Of a stretch of DNA of 37,483 bases, positions 19,352 through 28,672 are shown in pieces (position 1 is the first letter of the stretch; each line of letters starts with the position of its first letter). The translations under genes and the position numbers were made by a program. The stretch comes from Patescibacteria group bacterium (GTDB lineage: Bacteria > Patescibacteriota > Minisyncoccia > HO2-45-28): NCBI GenBank assembly GCA_022563755.1, contig JADFMT010000006.1, positions 1 to 37,483 of the forward strand, read 5' to 3'. The notes under the pieces are model-generated. The model ran no database searches, was not told the origin of the DNA, and worked only from the letters and a program-made list of their open reading frames with translations.

Positions 19352-19702
19352 TTAAATCATTTTTACCTCAATGTCCACCCCGGCTGGCAGATTAAGATTG
19401 GTTAATGCGTCAATGATTTTCGAATTCGGATTTAAAATATCGATCAATCTTTTGTGAATGCGCATTTCGAATTGTTCCCGGGAATTTTTGTGAACAAAAG
19501 TTGAACGATTTACCGTGTATTTACGAATCTCAGTTGGAAGCGGTACGGGCCCGGTAATCTCTGCCCCGTATCGAAGTGCGGTATCGACAATCTGCTTAAC
19601 GCTTGCGTCAAGAATTTTGTGATCATACCCACGCACACGGATACGCAGTTTCTGATGTTCCTCGGTTTTAGCTTTCGAGGGTTTTTTTACCGTTTTAACC
19701 AC
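19352..19702 (-). CDS. rpsJ: 30S ribosomal protein S10
   Basis: [64 protein letters not shown]. Confidence 0.97.
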   Translation of the reverse strand: MVKTVKKPSKAKTEEHQKLRIRVRGYDHKILDASVKQIVDTALRYGAEITGPVPLPTEIRKYTVNRSTFVHKNSREQFEMRIHKRLIDILNPNSKIIDALTNLNLPAGVDIEVKMI

Positions 19703-19736
19703 AGCGATAGATAGCTACTTGCTACTAAGGTATTTG

Positions 19737-20930
19737 CTATTTGTTAATTTTAGTTACCACACCCGCACCCACGGTCTTTCCTCCTTCCCGAATTGCAAAG
19801 CGCTGTTTTTCCTCAAGCGCTACGGGTACGATCAGCTTAACGCTAAAGCTAATCGTATCGCCGGGCATGACCATCTCGGTTCCCTTCGGCAGCGTGACGT
19901 CCCCGGTTACATCAGTGGTTCTAAGATAAAACTGCGGTTTGTATCCAGTGAAAAAAGGCGTATGACGACCTCCTTCTTCTTTGGTCAAAATATATACTTC
20001 AGCATCAAACTCCGTATGAGGAGAAACCGAGCCGGGCTGGGCAAGAACCTGACCACGCTCTACATCTTCTTTTTTAAGACCGCGAAGCAAAATTCCCGCA
20101 TTATCCCCCGCAAGTCCTTCGTCTAAAGACTTGTTGAACATTTCAATGCCGGTCACAATACTTTTTGTGGTATCACGCATGCCCACGATCTCAATCTCGC
20201 CGCCTACCTTAATTTTCCCTCGCTCAATCCTGCCGGTCACTACCGTTCCCCGGCCCTCAATAGAGAAAATGTCCTCAATCGGCATTAAAAAGGGTTTTTC
20301 AATTTCCCGAACCGGTTCCGGGATATGTTCGTCCAGTGCTTTGGTAAGCTCTAAAATACCTTTTACCCATTCATCATTTACATCTTTAGCTTCTAGAGCT
20401 TTCAGGGCCGAGCCACGAATGATCGGAATTTTCTCGCCCGGATATTCGTATTTAGTCAAAAGTTCTCGAATTTCTACCTCTACCAAGTCCACTAATTCTT
20501 TATCGTCAACCGCATCCACCTTGTTGAGAAACACAATAATCGCAGGCACTCCGACTTGCCGGGCGAGAAGTATATGTTCCCGGGTTTGCGGCATGGGGCC
20601 ATCTACGGCCGAAACCACAAGCACGGCTCCATCCATTTGTGCAGCGCCGGTAATCATATTTTTGATGTAATCGGCGTGTCCCGGAGCATCAATGTGAGCG
20701 TAATGGCGTTTTTCAGTCTCGTATTCAGAATGATGCAGGGCAATCGTAATGCCCCGCTGACGTTCCTCGGGAGCTTTGTCGATATCCTCAACTTTCTCCA
20801 GCCTCACCTTTTGCCCGCTCAAATCCAGAGAATGCAAAATTGCAGCCGTTAAAGTGGTTTTACCATGATCCACGTGGCCAATCGTGCCCACATTAACATG
20901 AGGCTTTGTGCGTTCAAACTTTTCTGCCAT
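19737..20930 (-). CDS. tuf: Elongation factor Tu
   Basis: [62 protein letters not shown]. Confidence 0.98.
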   Translation of the reverse strand: MAEKFERTKPHVNVGTIGHVDHGKTTLTAAILHSLDLSGQKVRLEKVEDIDKAPEERQRGITIALHHSEYETEKRHYAHIDAPGHADYIKNMITGAAQMDGAVLVVSAVDGPMPQTREHILLARQVGVPAIIVFLNKVDAVDDKELVDLVEVEIRELLTKYEYPGEKIPIIRGSALKALEAKDVNDEWVKGILELTKALDEHIPEPVREIEKPFLMPIEDIFSIEGRGTVVTGRIERGKIKVGGEIEIVGMRDTTKSIVTGIEMFNKSLDEGLAGDNAGILLRGLKKEDVERGQVLAQPGSVSPHTEFDAEVYILTKEEGGRHTPFFTGYKPQFYLRTTDVTGDVTLPKGTEMVMPGDTISFSVKLIVPVALEEKQRFAIREGGKTVGAGVVTKINK

Positions 20931-21015
20931 AAATTATGTTTAAAAACTAAACCTTAAACTATTAAACTCGTAAACTCTATTTTATAATATACCACTCACT
21001 CCGTCAAGTCCACAA

Positions 21016-21044
21016 TTGCGACCTGTGATGCAGCGGGGTATACT
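21016..21044 (+). promoter_or_regulatory. trpS promoter candidate
   Basis: TTGCGA-N17-TATACT, -10 ends 10 nt before ATG 21055. Confidence 0.6.
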
Positions 21045-21054
21045 AAAAATTATC

Positions 21055-22059
21055 ATGCCCAAACAAAGAGTATTTAGCGGTATACAACCTTCTGGTAACC
21101 TCCACATCGGAAACTATCTGGGGGCAATACGACAATTTGTTGACCTTCAAAAAACCCATGAGGCGATTTATTGCATTGTTGACGAACATGCAATTACCGT
21201 TCCTCAAAATCCAAAAGAGCTCAGTGAAAATACCCTCAGTACCGCTACAATGTATCTTGCGGCAGGACTGGATCCAAAAAAATCAATCATTTTTGTTCAG
21301 TCCCACGTTCCTGCGCATACCGAGCTCGGGTGGATTTTAAACACGATCACACCAATGGGGGAACTCGAGCGAATGACACAATTTAAGGAGAAAACAAAAA
21401 ATGGGAAGAAAAAAACCGGGATTCTTGCAGGACTCTTCAACTACCCCACTTTGATGGCAGCCGATATCTTGCTCTATAAACCCAATCTGGTGCCGGTTGG
21501 CGAGGATCAGGTTCAGCATGTGGAATTCACCCGCATGATTGCGAATAAATTTAACCGCAGCTACGGCAATACATTTATAATCCCTCAACCGCTAATACAA
21601 AAAGAAGTGGCTCGGATTATGGGGTTGGATGATCCTGCAAAAAAAATGTCAAAATCAGCTCCGAGCCCCAACAACTACATAGCGCTTCTTGACTCTCCCG
21701 AAAAGATTCAGAGAAAAATTAAAATTGCAGTAACCGATTCAGGCAAAGAAGTTCGTTTTGACAAAGTAAAAAAACCTGCGATCTCAAATCTAATAACCAT
21801 CTACAGCGCGTTCTCCGGTCTTTCAATATCAGATATTGAGAAACGATATCACAAGAAAGGATACAGAGAGTTTAAAGAAGAGCTGGGAGAATTATTGGTA
21901 GAAAAACTAGAGCCCCTGCAAAAGAAATACCACGATCTTTCTCGTAAAAAGGAACACGTTCTTGCAATCTTGCGCGACGGCGCCGGGCGCGCACGACCCA
22001 TCGCCCAAAAAACTCTTCATGATGCAAAAACCAAAATCGGGCTTGTAGAGTTAAAGTAA
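21055..22059 (+). CDS. trpS: Tryptophanyl-tRNA synthetase
   Basis: VFSGIQPSGNLHIGNYLGAI (HIGN), KKMSKS; start at internal ATG 21055. Confidence 0.96.
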   Translation: MPKQRVFSGIQPSGNLHIGNYLGAIRQFVDLQKTHEAIYCIVDEHAITVPQNPKELSENTLSTATMYLAAGLDPKKSIIFVQSHVPAHTELGWILNTITPMGELERMTQFKEKTKNGKKKTGILAGLFNYPTLMAADILLYKPNLVPVGEDQVQHVEFTRMIANKFNRSYGNTFIIPQPLIQKEVARIMGLDDPAKKMSKSAPSPNNYIALLDSPEKIQRKIKIAVTDSGKEVRFDKVKKPAISNLITIYSAFSGLSISDIEKRYHKKGYREFKEELGELLVEKLEPLQKKYHDLSRKKEHVLAILRDGAGRARPIAQKTLHDAKTKIGLVELK

Positions 22060-22092
22060 AATACGGCTCAACCGTTGTTGAGCCGTATTTTA
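22057..22092. terminator. Bidirectional terminator between convergent trpS and the wHTH gene
   Basis: taaaatacggctcaac-cgtt-gttgagccgtatttta, perfect 16-bp inverted repeat. Confidence 0.85.
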
Positions 22093-22407
22093 GTCCGAAA
22101 GTTCGTAATAGCTTCCTTTGGCCACGCCTTTTTGCACGATTTTTCTTTCCTTTTCTAGCTCATCCAGATACCGCGTCGCTGTCGCATCAGACACACCAAC
22201 CAGCTCTTGCACCTCATCGTTCGTGATGCGGCCCTTCTCGCGCAACACCACAAGAATTTTTTCTTTTCTCTTCTCCTTCCTCCGCTTTTGCAGTCCAATT
22301 CGTTCCCGCAAACCCCTCGGAAGCCCACTCTCACCTATCGCGAGCCAAACAAGAAAACCGCCAACCACAACACCAAAAAGAAAAATAAGTAATGAGTTCA
22401 AGGACAT
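22090..22407 (-). CDS. Membrane-anchored winged-helix DNA-binding protein (DeoR-like HTH)
   Basis: One N-terminal TM segment, basic linker, then KILVVLREKGRITNDEVQELVGVSDATATRYLDELEKERKIVQKG. Confidence 0.7.
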   Translation of the reverse strand: MSLNSLLIFLFGVVVGGFLVWLAIGESGLPRGLRERIGLQKRRKEKRKEKILVVLREKGRITNDEVQELVGVSDATATRYLDELEKERKIVQKGVAKGSYYELSD

Positions 22408-22412
22408 AATTA

Positions 22413-22769
22413 TTATTTAAGAACTTCCTTTTCTTTGTCCATGAATAATGAGATTAATTTGTCTTGCTCTTTTTCATACAAATCCTTTTTCCCGTAAATT
22501 TGAATGTCGCCTCCTATAGATGGAACATATAATCTATACGGACCGACCCATTTTTCTTTATATTCTGGGTTCTTATTGCGAAGATGTTTACTTATATCCT
22601 TAATTTGATTTGTATCTAAAACCATCCATGCCTCAGGATGGTTTTTAAAATATCTATATGCTTCTTCTGGGTTACGACCAACCAATTTCCAAAATTTATA
22701 CTTGCCTACACGCAAGGTAAAAAATAAGTACAAACCAAGTCCTATAAAAAATAATATAATCCATTCCAT
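22413..22769 (-). CDS. Hypothetical protein with N-terminal TM segment
   Basis: 118 aa ORF, MEWIILFFIGLGLYLFFTL anchor. Confidence 0.6.
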   Translation of the reverse strand: MEWIILFFIGLGLYLFFTLRVGKYKFWKLVGRNPEEAYRYFKNHPEAWMVLDTNQIKDISKHLRNKNPEYKEKWVGPYRLYVPSIGGDIQIYGKKDLYEKEQDKLISLFMDKEKEVLK

Positions 22770-22801
22770 AGATTTATTTTTCTATTTTTTTGGCAAAAAC
22801 A

Positions 22802-23404
22802 CTATAATGGTGGTTTTGTTATCGTTATTCGTCCATTGGTTGTCGGGGCAACCTCGAATTCCATAGTTATTGGCTTCGGACTTTTCTTTAGTCTTTCATA
22901 AGAAAGAAAAGCTCGATAGTTATTTTCATTGAGAATTCCCAGCCCCGTGCGGATAGTTTGATTTTGTGCACAATAAGCCTGCCCCAGATTGACCCGTCGT
23001 CGTGCTTCATAAACTTCCCTGTTGTTATTAAACTTTTCTATCTCCATATTTATATTGAATGCCGGCGAGTTACCTATATTCTTTAAAAGCCATTCCCACT
23101 CACCGCGTTCATTGGTTTTTTCAAAAATTAAAACTGGGAGAATGCTCAATACATTCTGCATTGTCATTTCGGTTCTTGATCGTTCAGTGGTCTCATTTTG
23201 ATGCCTGATTAACTCCGCTAGCCGCATTGTTTCCCAACTGTACCAAAAGATAAAAACTGCGGTGGCAAGCAACATGCCTACTTCAATGGACAATCCTGCA
23301 ATTTGTTTAAATCCGAAAAATAATAGCGCTGCACCAATAACAAAAAAGAATGGCGCCTTGAGCGATTGCCGACAACCCCACAATTTTTTTGGTAGCAAAG
23401 TCAT
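22802..23404 (-). CDS. Hypothetical membrane protein (two TM segments plus soluble C-terminal domain)
   Basis: 200 aa ORF, two hydrophobic stretches in residues ~18-58. Confidence 0.6.
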   Translation of the reverse strand: MTLLPKKLWGCRQSLKAPFFFVIGAALLFFGFKQIAGLSIEVGMLLATAVFIFWYSWETMRLAELIRHQNETTERSRTEMTMQNVLSILPVLIFEKTNERGEWEWLLKNIGNSPAFNINMEIEKFNNNREVYEARRRVNLGQAYCAQNQTIRTGLGILNENNYRAFLSYERLKKSPKPITMEFEVAPTTNGRITITKPPL

Positions 23405-23489
23405 AAATATTCAGCTTCGAAAAAATTATAATAATGTCCAAATTTTACAAAAATCTCGGCGAAAATCAAGCTCCAAAGCCAAAAATTAA

Positions 23490-23513
23490 ACGGCTCAACC
23501 ATGGTTGAGCCGT
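23490..23513. repeat. Palindrome sharing its arms with the trpS terminator
   Basis: acggctcaac-catg-gttgagccgt, perfect. Confidence 0.8.
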
Positions 23514-23564
23514 ATACTCCCAAACCTATGACACTTTTTATATTTCATGCCACTGCCACATGGA

Positions 23565-24017
23565 TTAGCTGACACCGATAAATGGATTCTCGTCTTGCAA
23601 AAATCGATCTATGTTTTCCCAGAAAGTATTTTGAAGTCGTTTAGGAAAAACTTTGGCGTTTTCAAGTTCGCCCCGAGAAAACCATTTCGCCGCCTCCACT
23701 TTCCCATCAACATCGCGATCTATATGTAGTTCGTTCAATTCCGTTTCTCTGGTTGGTTTCGCTAACCAAATAGTTTCAAACGATATAGAGTCTGGTGCTT
23801 CATGAAATTCTTGAACATACAATAATCTTATTACCTTTACTTCCAGTCCCGTCTCCTCCGCTACCTCGCGCTCTGCGCATGTAACTACATCCTCCTTATC
23901 ATAATCCCATTCTCCCCCGGGTGGATACCAAAAGTCCTGATCACGAGTCTTTACCAGTAATACTTTCTTACTCCCTTGATCATACGTTATTACTCTTGTT
24001 ACAAGTCGAATTTTCAT
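23565..24017 (-). CDS. NUDIX hydrolase
   Basis: PPGGEWDYDKEDVVTCAEREVAEETGLEV, a near-canonical Nudix box. Confidence 0.9.
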   Translation of the reverse strand: MKIRLVTRVITYDQGSKKVLLVKTRDQDFWYPPGGEWDYDKEDVVTCAEREVAEETGLEVKVIRLLYVQEFHEAPDSISFETIWLAKPTRETELNELHIDRDVDGKVEAAKWFSRGELENAKVFPKRLQNTFWENIDRFLQDENPFIGVS

Positions 24018-24036
24018 AGATAGATATATTGAATGC

Positions 24037-25398
24037 CTATTTAATTTTTGAACTCAGTTCTTTAATTTTTTCTTCCATTAGCTCTTGGGCATTAGCTTCA
24101 ATGACTAAACGCACGAATGATTCGGTTTTTGAGATACGAATATTAAACCACCAGCCTGAATACTCAACCGTTAATCCGTCGAGAAATGATTGTTTGCCAT
24201 CAGAATAATCTTTTTTAAAGCGTTCAATAACGGCCTCTCGATCTTCCACTTCAAAATTGAGTTCGCTGGAATGAAAATATTCTTGATAAGGTTTTAGTAG
24301 TTCAGAGAATGGTTTATCGCTTCTTGAAAGAAAAGTAAGAATATAAACCAGCATTAAAAGCGAGGAATCCGAGAAGAAAAAATCTTGAAAATAATAGTGA
24401 CCGGAAAGCTCACCTGCAAACCGTGCATTTTTCTCACGCATGGCCGCTTTAATATTCGAGTGTCCCACCAAAACTTTCTCGATCTTTGCATTCTTTTTCT
24501 TCGCAATATCAAAAAGAATTTTTGAGCCTAACACCGTCGTTAATACTAAATCTCCAGGCTCAAGCATATTGTCCAACAAAAACGCGTAAATGAAATTGCC
24601 CGAAACCGCATCACCTCGCTCATCAATAAAAATAATGCGATCGCCATCCGCGTCCAGAATAAAACCGAGGTCCGCACCAGTCTCCATTACTTTTTCTTTT
24701 GCAAATTTTTGAGCCTCGGCCAGAACAGGGTTGGGCGAATGGTTGGGAAAACGGCCATCGGGCTCAAAAAAAAGCTCATGCGCTTTCGTGTCCAATCGTT
24801 TAAGTAAATTCCTCGCCAGTGGACCGCCAGACCCGTTACTGGCATCAGCAACCACGATGAGCGGTCTTTTTATATCGGCTTCTCTTGCTAAAAAATCTAA
24901 ATATCTTCCGCTAAAATCCTCCGTGTGCAAAGAACCGATGTTTATTTTGCGCGCAAATTCATGCGCTGCGAGTTTTTCAATAACAGGCAAACCTGCTTTT
25001 TTGTAAATAGATATTCCACCCTCTCGCATCAACTTTATTCCGTTAAATTCGGGCGGATTGTGAGAGGCGGTAATCATGGCGCCTCCCGCTGCCTTTGAGG
25101 TATTGACACTAAAATAAAAAAGCGGAGTGGTAGCAAGACCGATATCAACAACATCTCTTCCTTGATCCTGAATGCCACGGCCAAACGCTTCGGCGAGCGC
25201 CGGAGAGGACAGGCGGGCATCATGGCCTAAAATAATCGTTCCAAAATGTTTGCTGCGACTTAAATACTCGCAAAAAGCAACCGCAATACGATACACGATC
25301 TCTTCGTCTATCTCGCCCGGATACTGACCGCGGATATCGTATTCTTTAAAAATAGAAGGGTTTATCCTGAGATCACTCGAGGGATTGATTTCTATCAC
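24037..25398 (-). CDS. Phosphomannomutase/phosphoglucomutase
   Basis: FKEYDIRGQYPGEI, MITASHNPPEFNGIK, DADGDR, GELSGHYYF; GTG start. Confidence 0.93.
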   Translation of the reverse strand: MIEINPSSDLRINPSIFKEYDIRGQYPGEIDEEIVYRIAVAFCEYLSRSKHFGTIILGHDARLSSPALAEAFGRGIQDQGRDVVDIGLATTPLFYFSVNTSKAAGGAMITASHNPPEFNGIKLMREGGISIYKKAGLPVIEKLAAHEFARKINIGSLHTEDFSGRYLDFLAREADIKRPLIVVADASNGSGGPLARNLLKRLDTKAHELFFEPDGRFPNHSPNPVLAEAQKFAKEKVMETGADLGFILDADGDRIIFIDERGDAVSGNFIYAFLLDNMLEPGDLVLTTVLGSKILFDIAKKKNAKIEKVLVGHSNIKAAMREKNARFAGELSGHYYFQDFFFSDSSLLMLVYILTFLSRSDKPFSELLKPYQEYFHSSELNFEVEDREAVIERFKKDYSDGKQSFLDGLTVEYSGWWFNIRISKTESFVRLVIEANAQELMEEKIKELSSKIK

Positions 25399-25420
25399 CT
25401 TTTAAGTTTACCATCTATAC

Positions 25421-26338
25421 ATGACGATACGAATCGGCATCGTGGGGCTCCCAAATGTTGGTAAATCAACGCTTTTTCAAGCGCTCACCAATATTCCCGT
25501 TGATACATCCAATTATCCTTTCTGTACGATTGACCCCAATATCGGAATCAAACCGGTGAACGACGAACGCTTAGAAAAAATTGCGGAGGTTTGCGGTTCG
25601 AAAAACATTATTCCGGACGCTCTTGAATTTATTGATATCGCGGGGCTCGTGAAAAATGCTCATCAAGGAGCTGGGCTTGGCAATCAATTTCTGTCGCATA
25701 TCTACGGTGTAGATTGTATGGTAATGGTTGTTCGTACATTTGAAGACGAAAACATACCTCATGTTCTTGAAACTATTGACCCCGAGCGAGATATCGCGAT
25801 CATCACCGAAGAACTCGTCAAAAAAGACGAAGAGATTGAGGAAAGAAAAAAAGAGAAACAGAAACACGAAACGCAATCGGGGGCGGAGCAAAAATTATCT
25901 AAAAAACCGGTCGTATATATTTTTAATTCTAAAAATGCTTATAAAAACACTTCCCATTCCCCGTCCATAACCGTTGATATCAAGCTTGAAGACGACCTCA
26001 CGCACCTACCTCCTCAAGAACAAAAAGAATTCCGCATAAACTCGTCTCTGGATGATCTCAACGCCCTACTCGTAAAAACCCTTAATCTGATTACATTTTT
26101 TACGGCAAACAAAAACGAGGCAAGAAGCCATTTAGTCCCGCTCGAGACTACGACGCATGAGGCGGCCGAAAAAGTTCATAGCGATTTTCAAGAAAAATTT
26201 ATCCGGGCAGAGATTGTGCGCTACTCCGATCTTATGCGATCCGGCGGGACGTATGAAGCCAGAAAAATGGGCCTTGTAAAAACCGAGGGCCGCGACTATC
26301 CGCTTGAGGACGGCGATCTTATTGAGTTTAAAATATGA
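25421..26338 (+). CDS. ychF: YchF/OLA1-family P-loop NTPase (shortened coiled coil, altered G4)
   Basis: GLPNVGKSTLFQALT, YPFCTIDPN, DIAGLVKNAHQGAGLGNQFL, TGS domain FTANKNEARSHLVPLETT...RDYPLEDGDLIEFKI. Confidence 0.92.
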   Translation: MTIRIGIVGLPNVGKSTLFQALTNIPVDTSNYPFCTIDPNIGIKPVNDERLEKIAEVCGSKNIIPDALEFIDIAGLVKNAHQGAGLGNQFLSHIYGVDCMVMVVRTFEDENIPHVLETIDPERDIAIITEELVKKDEEIEERKKEKQKHETQSGAEQKLSKKPVVYIFNSKNAYKNTSHSPSITVDIKLEDDLTHLPPQEQKEFRINSSLDDLNALLVKTLNLITFFTANKNEARSHLVPLETTTHEAAEKVHSDFQEKFIRAEIVRYSDLMRSGGTYEARKMGLVKTEGRDYPLEDGDLIEFKI

Positions 26339-26376
26339 CCCTTGTAAGCTTGTAAGACCGTATCGCGCGATATTGC

Positions 26377-26405
26377 TTTACAGAACGTGTGTGGTAGGCT
26401 ATAGG
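26377..26405 (+). promoter_or_regulatory. rpsF promoter candidate
   Basis: TTTACA-N17-TATAGG, -10 ends 5 nt before ATG 26411. Confidence 0.55.
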
Positions 26406-26410
26406 CACCC

Positions 26411-26824
26411 ATGATGCAAGAGAGTAAACCAATCTTATACGAGATTTCCTATTTCCTGCAAGCAATAAGCCCCGAGGAATCGGCGGGGAAAACGAATCTT
26501 GTAAGTGATATGATTGAAAAAGAACATGGCGTGATTGCCTCGCAAATTCAACCTGTCCTAAAACCCTTGAGCTACCCGATTCAAAAGAAAACGGAAGCTT
26601 ATTGGGGATGGCTAAAATTTATGGCAAAGCCTGAGGTGGTGACATCGATTAAAGAAAACCTCAAAGCCCGACCAGAAATACTGCGCTTTATGCTTGTAAG
26701 GGCAAAAAAAGAAGAACTTATAGAGCAGCCCTTGCGCAAACGTAGACGACCCGTTGCCTCTCCGGAAAAGCAAGCTAAAATTGAGGAAATTGATAAAAAA
26801 TTAGAGGAAATTTTGGGTGAATAA
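26411..26824 (+). CDS. rpsF: 30S ribosomal protein S6
   Basis: YEISYFLQA..., LKPLSYPIQKKTEAYWGWLKFMAKPE, ILRFMLVRAKKEE; upstream of ssb-rpsR. Confidence 0.88.
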   Translation: MMQESKPILYEISYFLQAISPEESAGKTNLVSDMIEKEHGVIASQIQPVLKPLSYPIQKKTEAYWGWLKFMAKPEVVTSIKENLKARPEILRFMLVRAKKEELIEQPLRKRRRPVASPEKQAKIEEIDKKLEEILGE

Positions 26825-26829
26825 AGAAA

Positions 26830-26884
26830 TTGCCCAAAAAATGATCAAATTTTTATTCACTAGCGTTCGTATAAATTTGTCATG
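26830..26884 (+). repeat. Start-codon-abutting repeat module, copy 3 (ssb), long form
   Basis: ttgcccaaaaaatgatcaaatttttattcactagcgttcgtataaatttgtcATG. Confidence 0.85.
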
Positions 26885-27316
26885 AATCTCAATAAAGTTT
26901 TTATTGTCGGAAATTTGACCCGCGACCCGGAACTAAGAAGCCTTCCATCCGGTCAAAGCGTGGCCTCATTCGCTATTGCCACGAACCGATTCTATACGAA
27001 TAAAGAAAATCAAAAACAGCAGGATACTCAATTTCATAATATTGTGGCTTTTGGAAAACTTGCGGATATCGCACGCCAATACTTGAATAAAGGTTCGTTG
27101 GTTCTCATTGAAGGGAGGATTCAGAACCGTTCCTGGGAAGGACAGGACGGGCAGAAAAAGTATCGATCCGAAATTGTTGCCCAGTCCATGCAGTTGGGAC
27201 CACGGGGCGCAAAAACAGGAGATGAGACAAATCCTCCCCAACAAAAACCCGCAGAAAAAGTTGATACGATTGAATACGACGAGGAAAATATTAACCCGGA
27301 TGAAATTCCATTCTAA
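26882..27316 (+). CDS. ssb: Single-stranded DNA-binding protein
   Basis: MNLNKVFIVGNLTRDPELRSLPSGQSVASFAIATNR; acidic C-terminus ENINPDEIPF. Confidence 0.96.
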   Translation: MNLNKVFIVGNLTRDPELRSLPSGQSVASFAIATNRFYTNKENQKQQDTQFHNIVAFGKLADIARQYLNKGSLVLIEGRIQNRSWEGQDGQKKYRSEIVAQSMQLGPRGAKTGDETNPPQQKPAEKVDTIEYDEENINPDEIPF

Positions 27317-27319
27317 ATT

Positions 27320-27529
27320 ATGGCAGGAGAGAAACAGTGCTATTTTTGCACCTCAAATATTAAAATCATCGATTATAAAGACCCTGAACTCTTGAGACGA
27401 TTTTTGTCTCCCAGGTCCAAAATTCTTGCGCGAAGAAAAACCGCGGTTTGCGCCAAGCATCAACGTAAACTTGCGCGCAGCGTTAAACGCGCCCGCCAAA
27501 TGGCGATTCTCCCCTACATTACACAATAA
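27320..27529 (+). CDS. rpsR: 30S ribosomal protein S18
   Basis: CYFC...IDYKDPELLRRFLSPRSKILARRKTAVCAKHQRKLARSVKRARQMAILPYI. Confidence 0.95.
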   Translation: MAGEKQCYFCTSNIKIIDYKDPELLRRFLSPRSKILARRKTAVCAKHQRKLARSVKRARQMAILPYITQ

Positions 27530-27541
27530 ATACTCGTATTT

Positions 27542-28540
27542 TTAAACCTCTTTTATTTTTTTTACAAGCTCTCCGCAGACTTTAGGATTTTCTTTAAGAT
27601 AGGTTTTGGCGTTCTCATAGCCGTGGCCGAGCTTAAAAGAATCGTATGAGTATGAGGCACCGGATTTTTTAATGAAGCCGTGCGTGAGTCCTAAATTTAA
27701 AACATCCCCCTCATACGAAATCCCTTCGTTATACATAATGTCAAATTCTGCCCTACGAAACGGTGCGGCTACTTTATTTTTCACAATTTTGGCTCGCACA
27801 CGGTTTCCAATAATCTCGTCTCCCTTTTTAATTTGAGCAGCCTTGCGTACTTCTGTCCTAACGGATGCGTAGAACTTCAACGCCTTACCTCCCGGCGTTG
27901 TCTCGGGATTGCCGAACATAACTCCAATCTGAATTCGTATCTGATTGATAAAAATTACAAGCGTTTTGCTTCGCGCAACAAAAGCCGTCAGCTTTCGAAG
28001 GGCTTGAGACATAAGCCGGGCCTGAAGCCCTATATGCACCTGACCCATATCACCTTCAATCTCGGCTCGTGGAGTTAAGGCTGCCACTGAATCAATCACC
28101 ACAACGTCCAAACTTCCTGAGCGAACCAATGATTCCACAATCTCAAGCGCCTGCTCTCCAGTATCCGGTTGAGAGATTAACAGGTCGTCTATTTTTACTC
28201 CGATTTTTTTCGCATATTCCGGATCCAGTGCGTGCTCGGCATCTACAAAAGCGCAAAGACCTCCCTTTTTTTGCGCTTCAGACACGATATGCAAGGCAAG
28301 TGTAGTTTTTCCTGAGGATTCCGGTCCGAAGATCTCAACAACCCTTCCTCTGGGCATTCCGCCTACTCCCAGCGCTATATCCAGCGACAACGAGCCAGTC
28401 GGAATCACGTCTACATCAACTCGCCGCGCATCCCCCAATTTCATAATGGCCCCTTCCCCGTATCTGGCCTGAATGTCCTTGATCGCTGCCTCTAGGTTGT
28501 CGCGCCTGCTGTCTTTTTCTTCTTTTGTTTTTTTAGACAT
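27542..28540 (-). CDS. recA: Recombinase RecA
   Basis: [60 protein letters not shown]; start at internal Met [10 protein letters not shown]. Confidence 0.97.
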   Translation of the reverse strand: MSKKTKEEKDSRRDNLEAAIKDIQARYGEGAIMKLGDARRVDVDVIPTGSLSLDIALGVGGMPRGRVVEIFGPESSGKTTLALHIVSEAQKKGGLCAFVDAEHALDPEYAKKIGVKIDDLLISQPDTGEQALEIVESLVRSGSLDVVVIDSVAALTPRAEIEGDMGQVHIGLQARLMSQALRKLTAFVARSKTLVIFINQIRIQIGVMFGNPETTPGGKALKFYASVRTEVRKAAQIKKGDEIIGNRVRAKIVKNKVAAPFRRAEFDIMYNEGISYEGDVLNLGLTHGFIKKSGASYSYDSFKLGHGYENAKTYLKENPKVCGELVKKIKEV

Positions 28541-28672
28541 GCCAATTTTTAAAAATTTTAGAGTGATAACGAATAAAATTTTGGTTAAAATTGAGCACCC
28601 GCCCTGGGCGGGTAAAGGTTTGCCTACCAAAAATCATTCGCCTTGCGGCTCCAATTTTTGAGCAAATTCACT

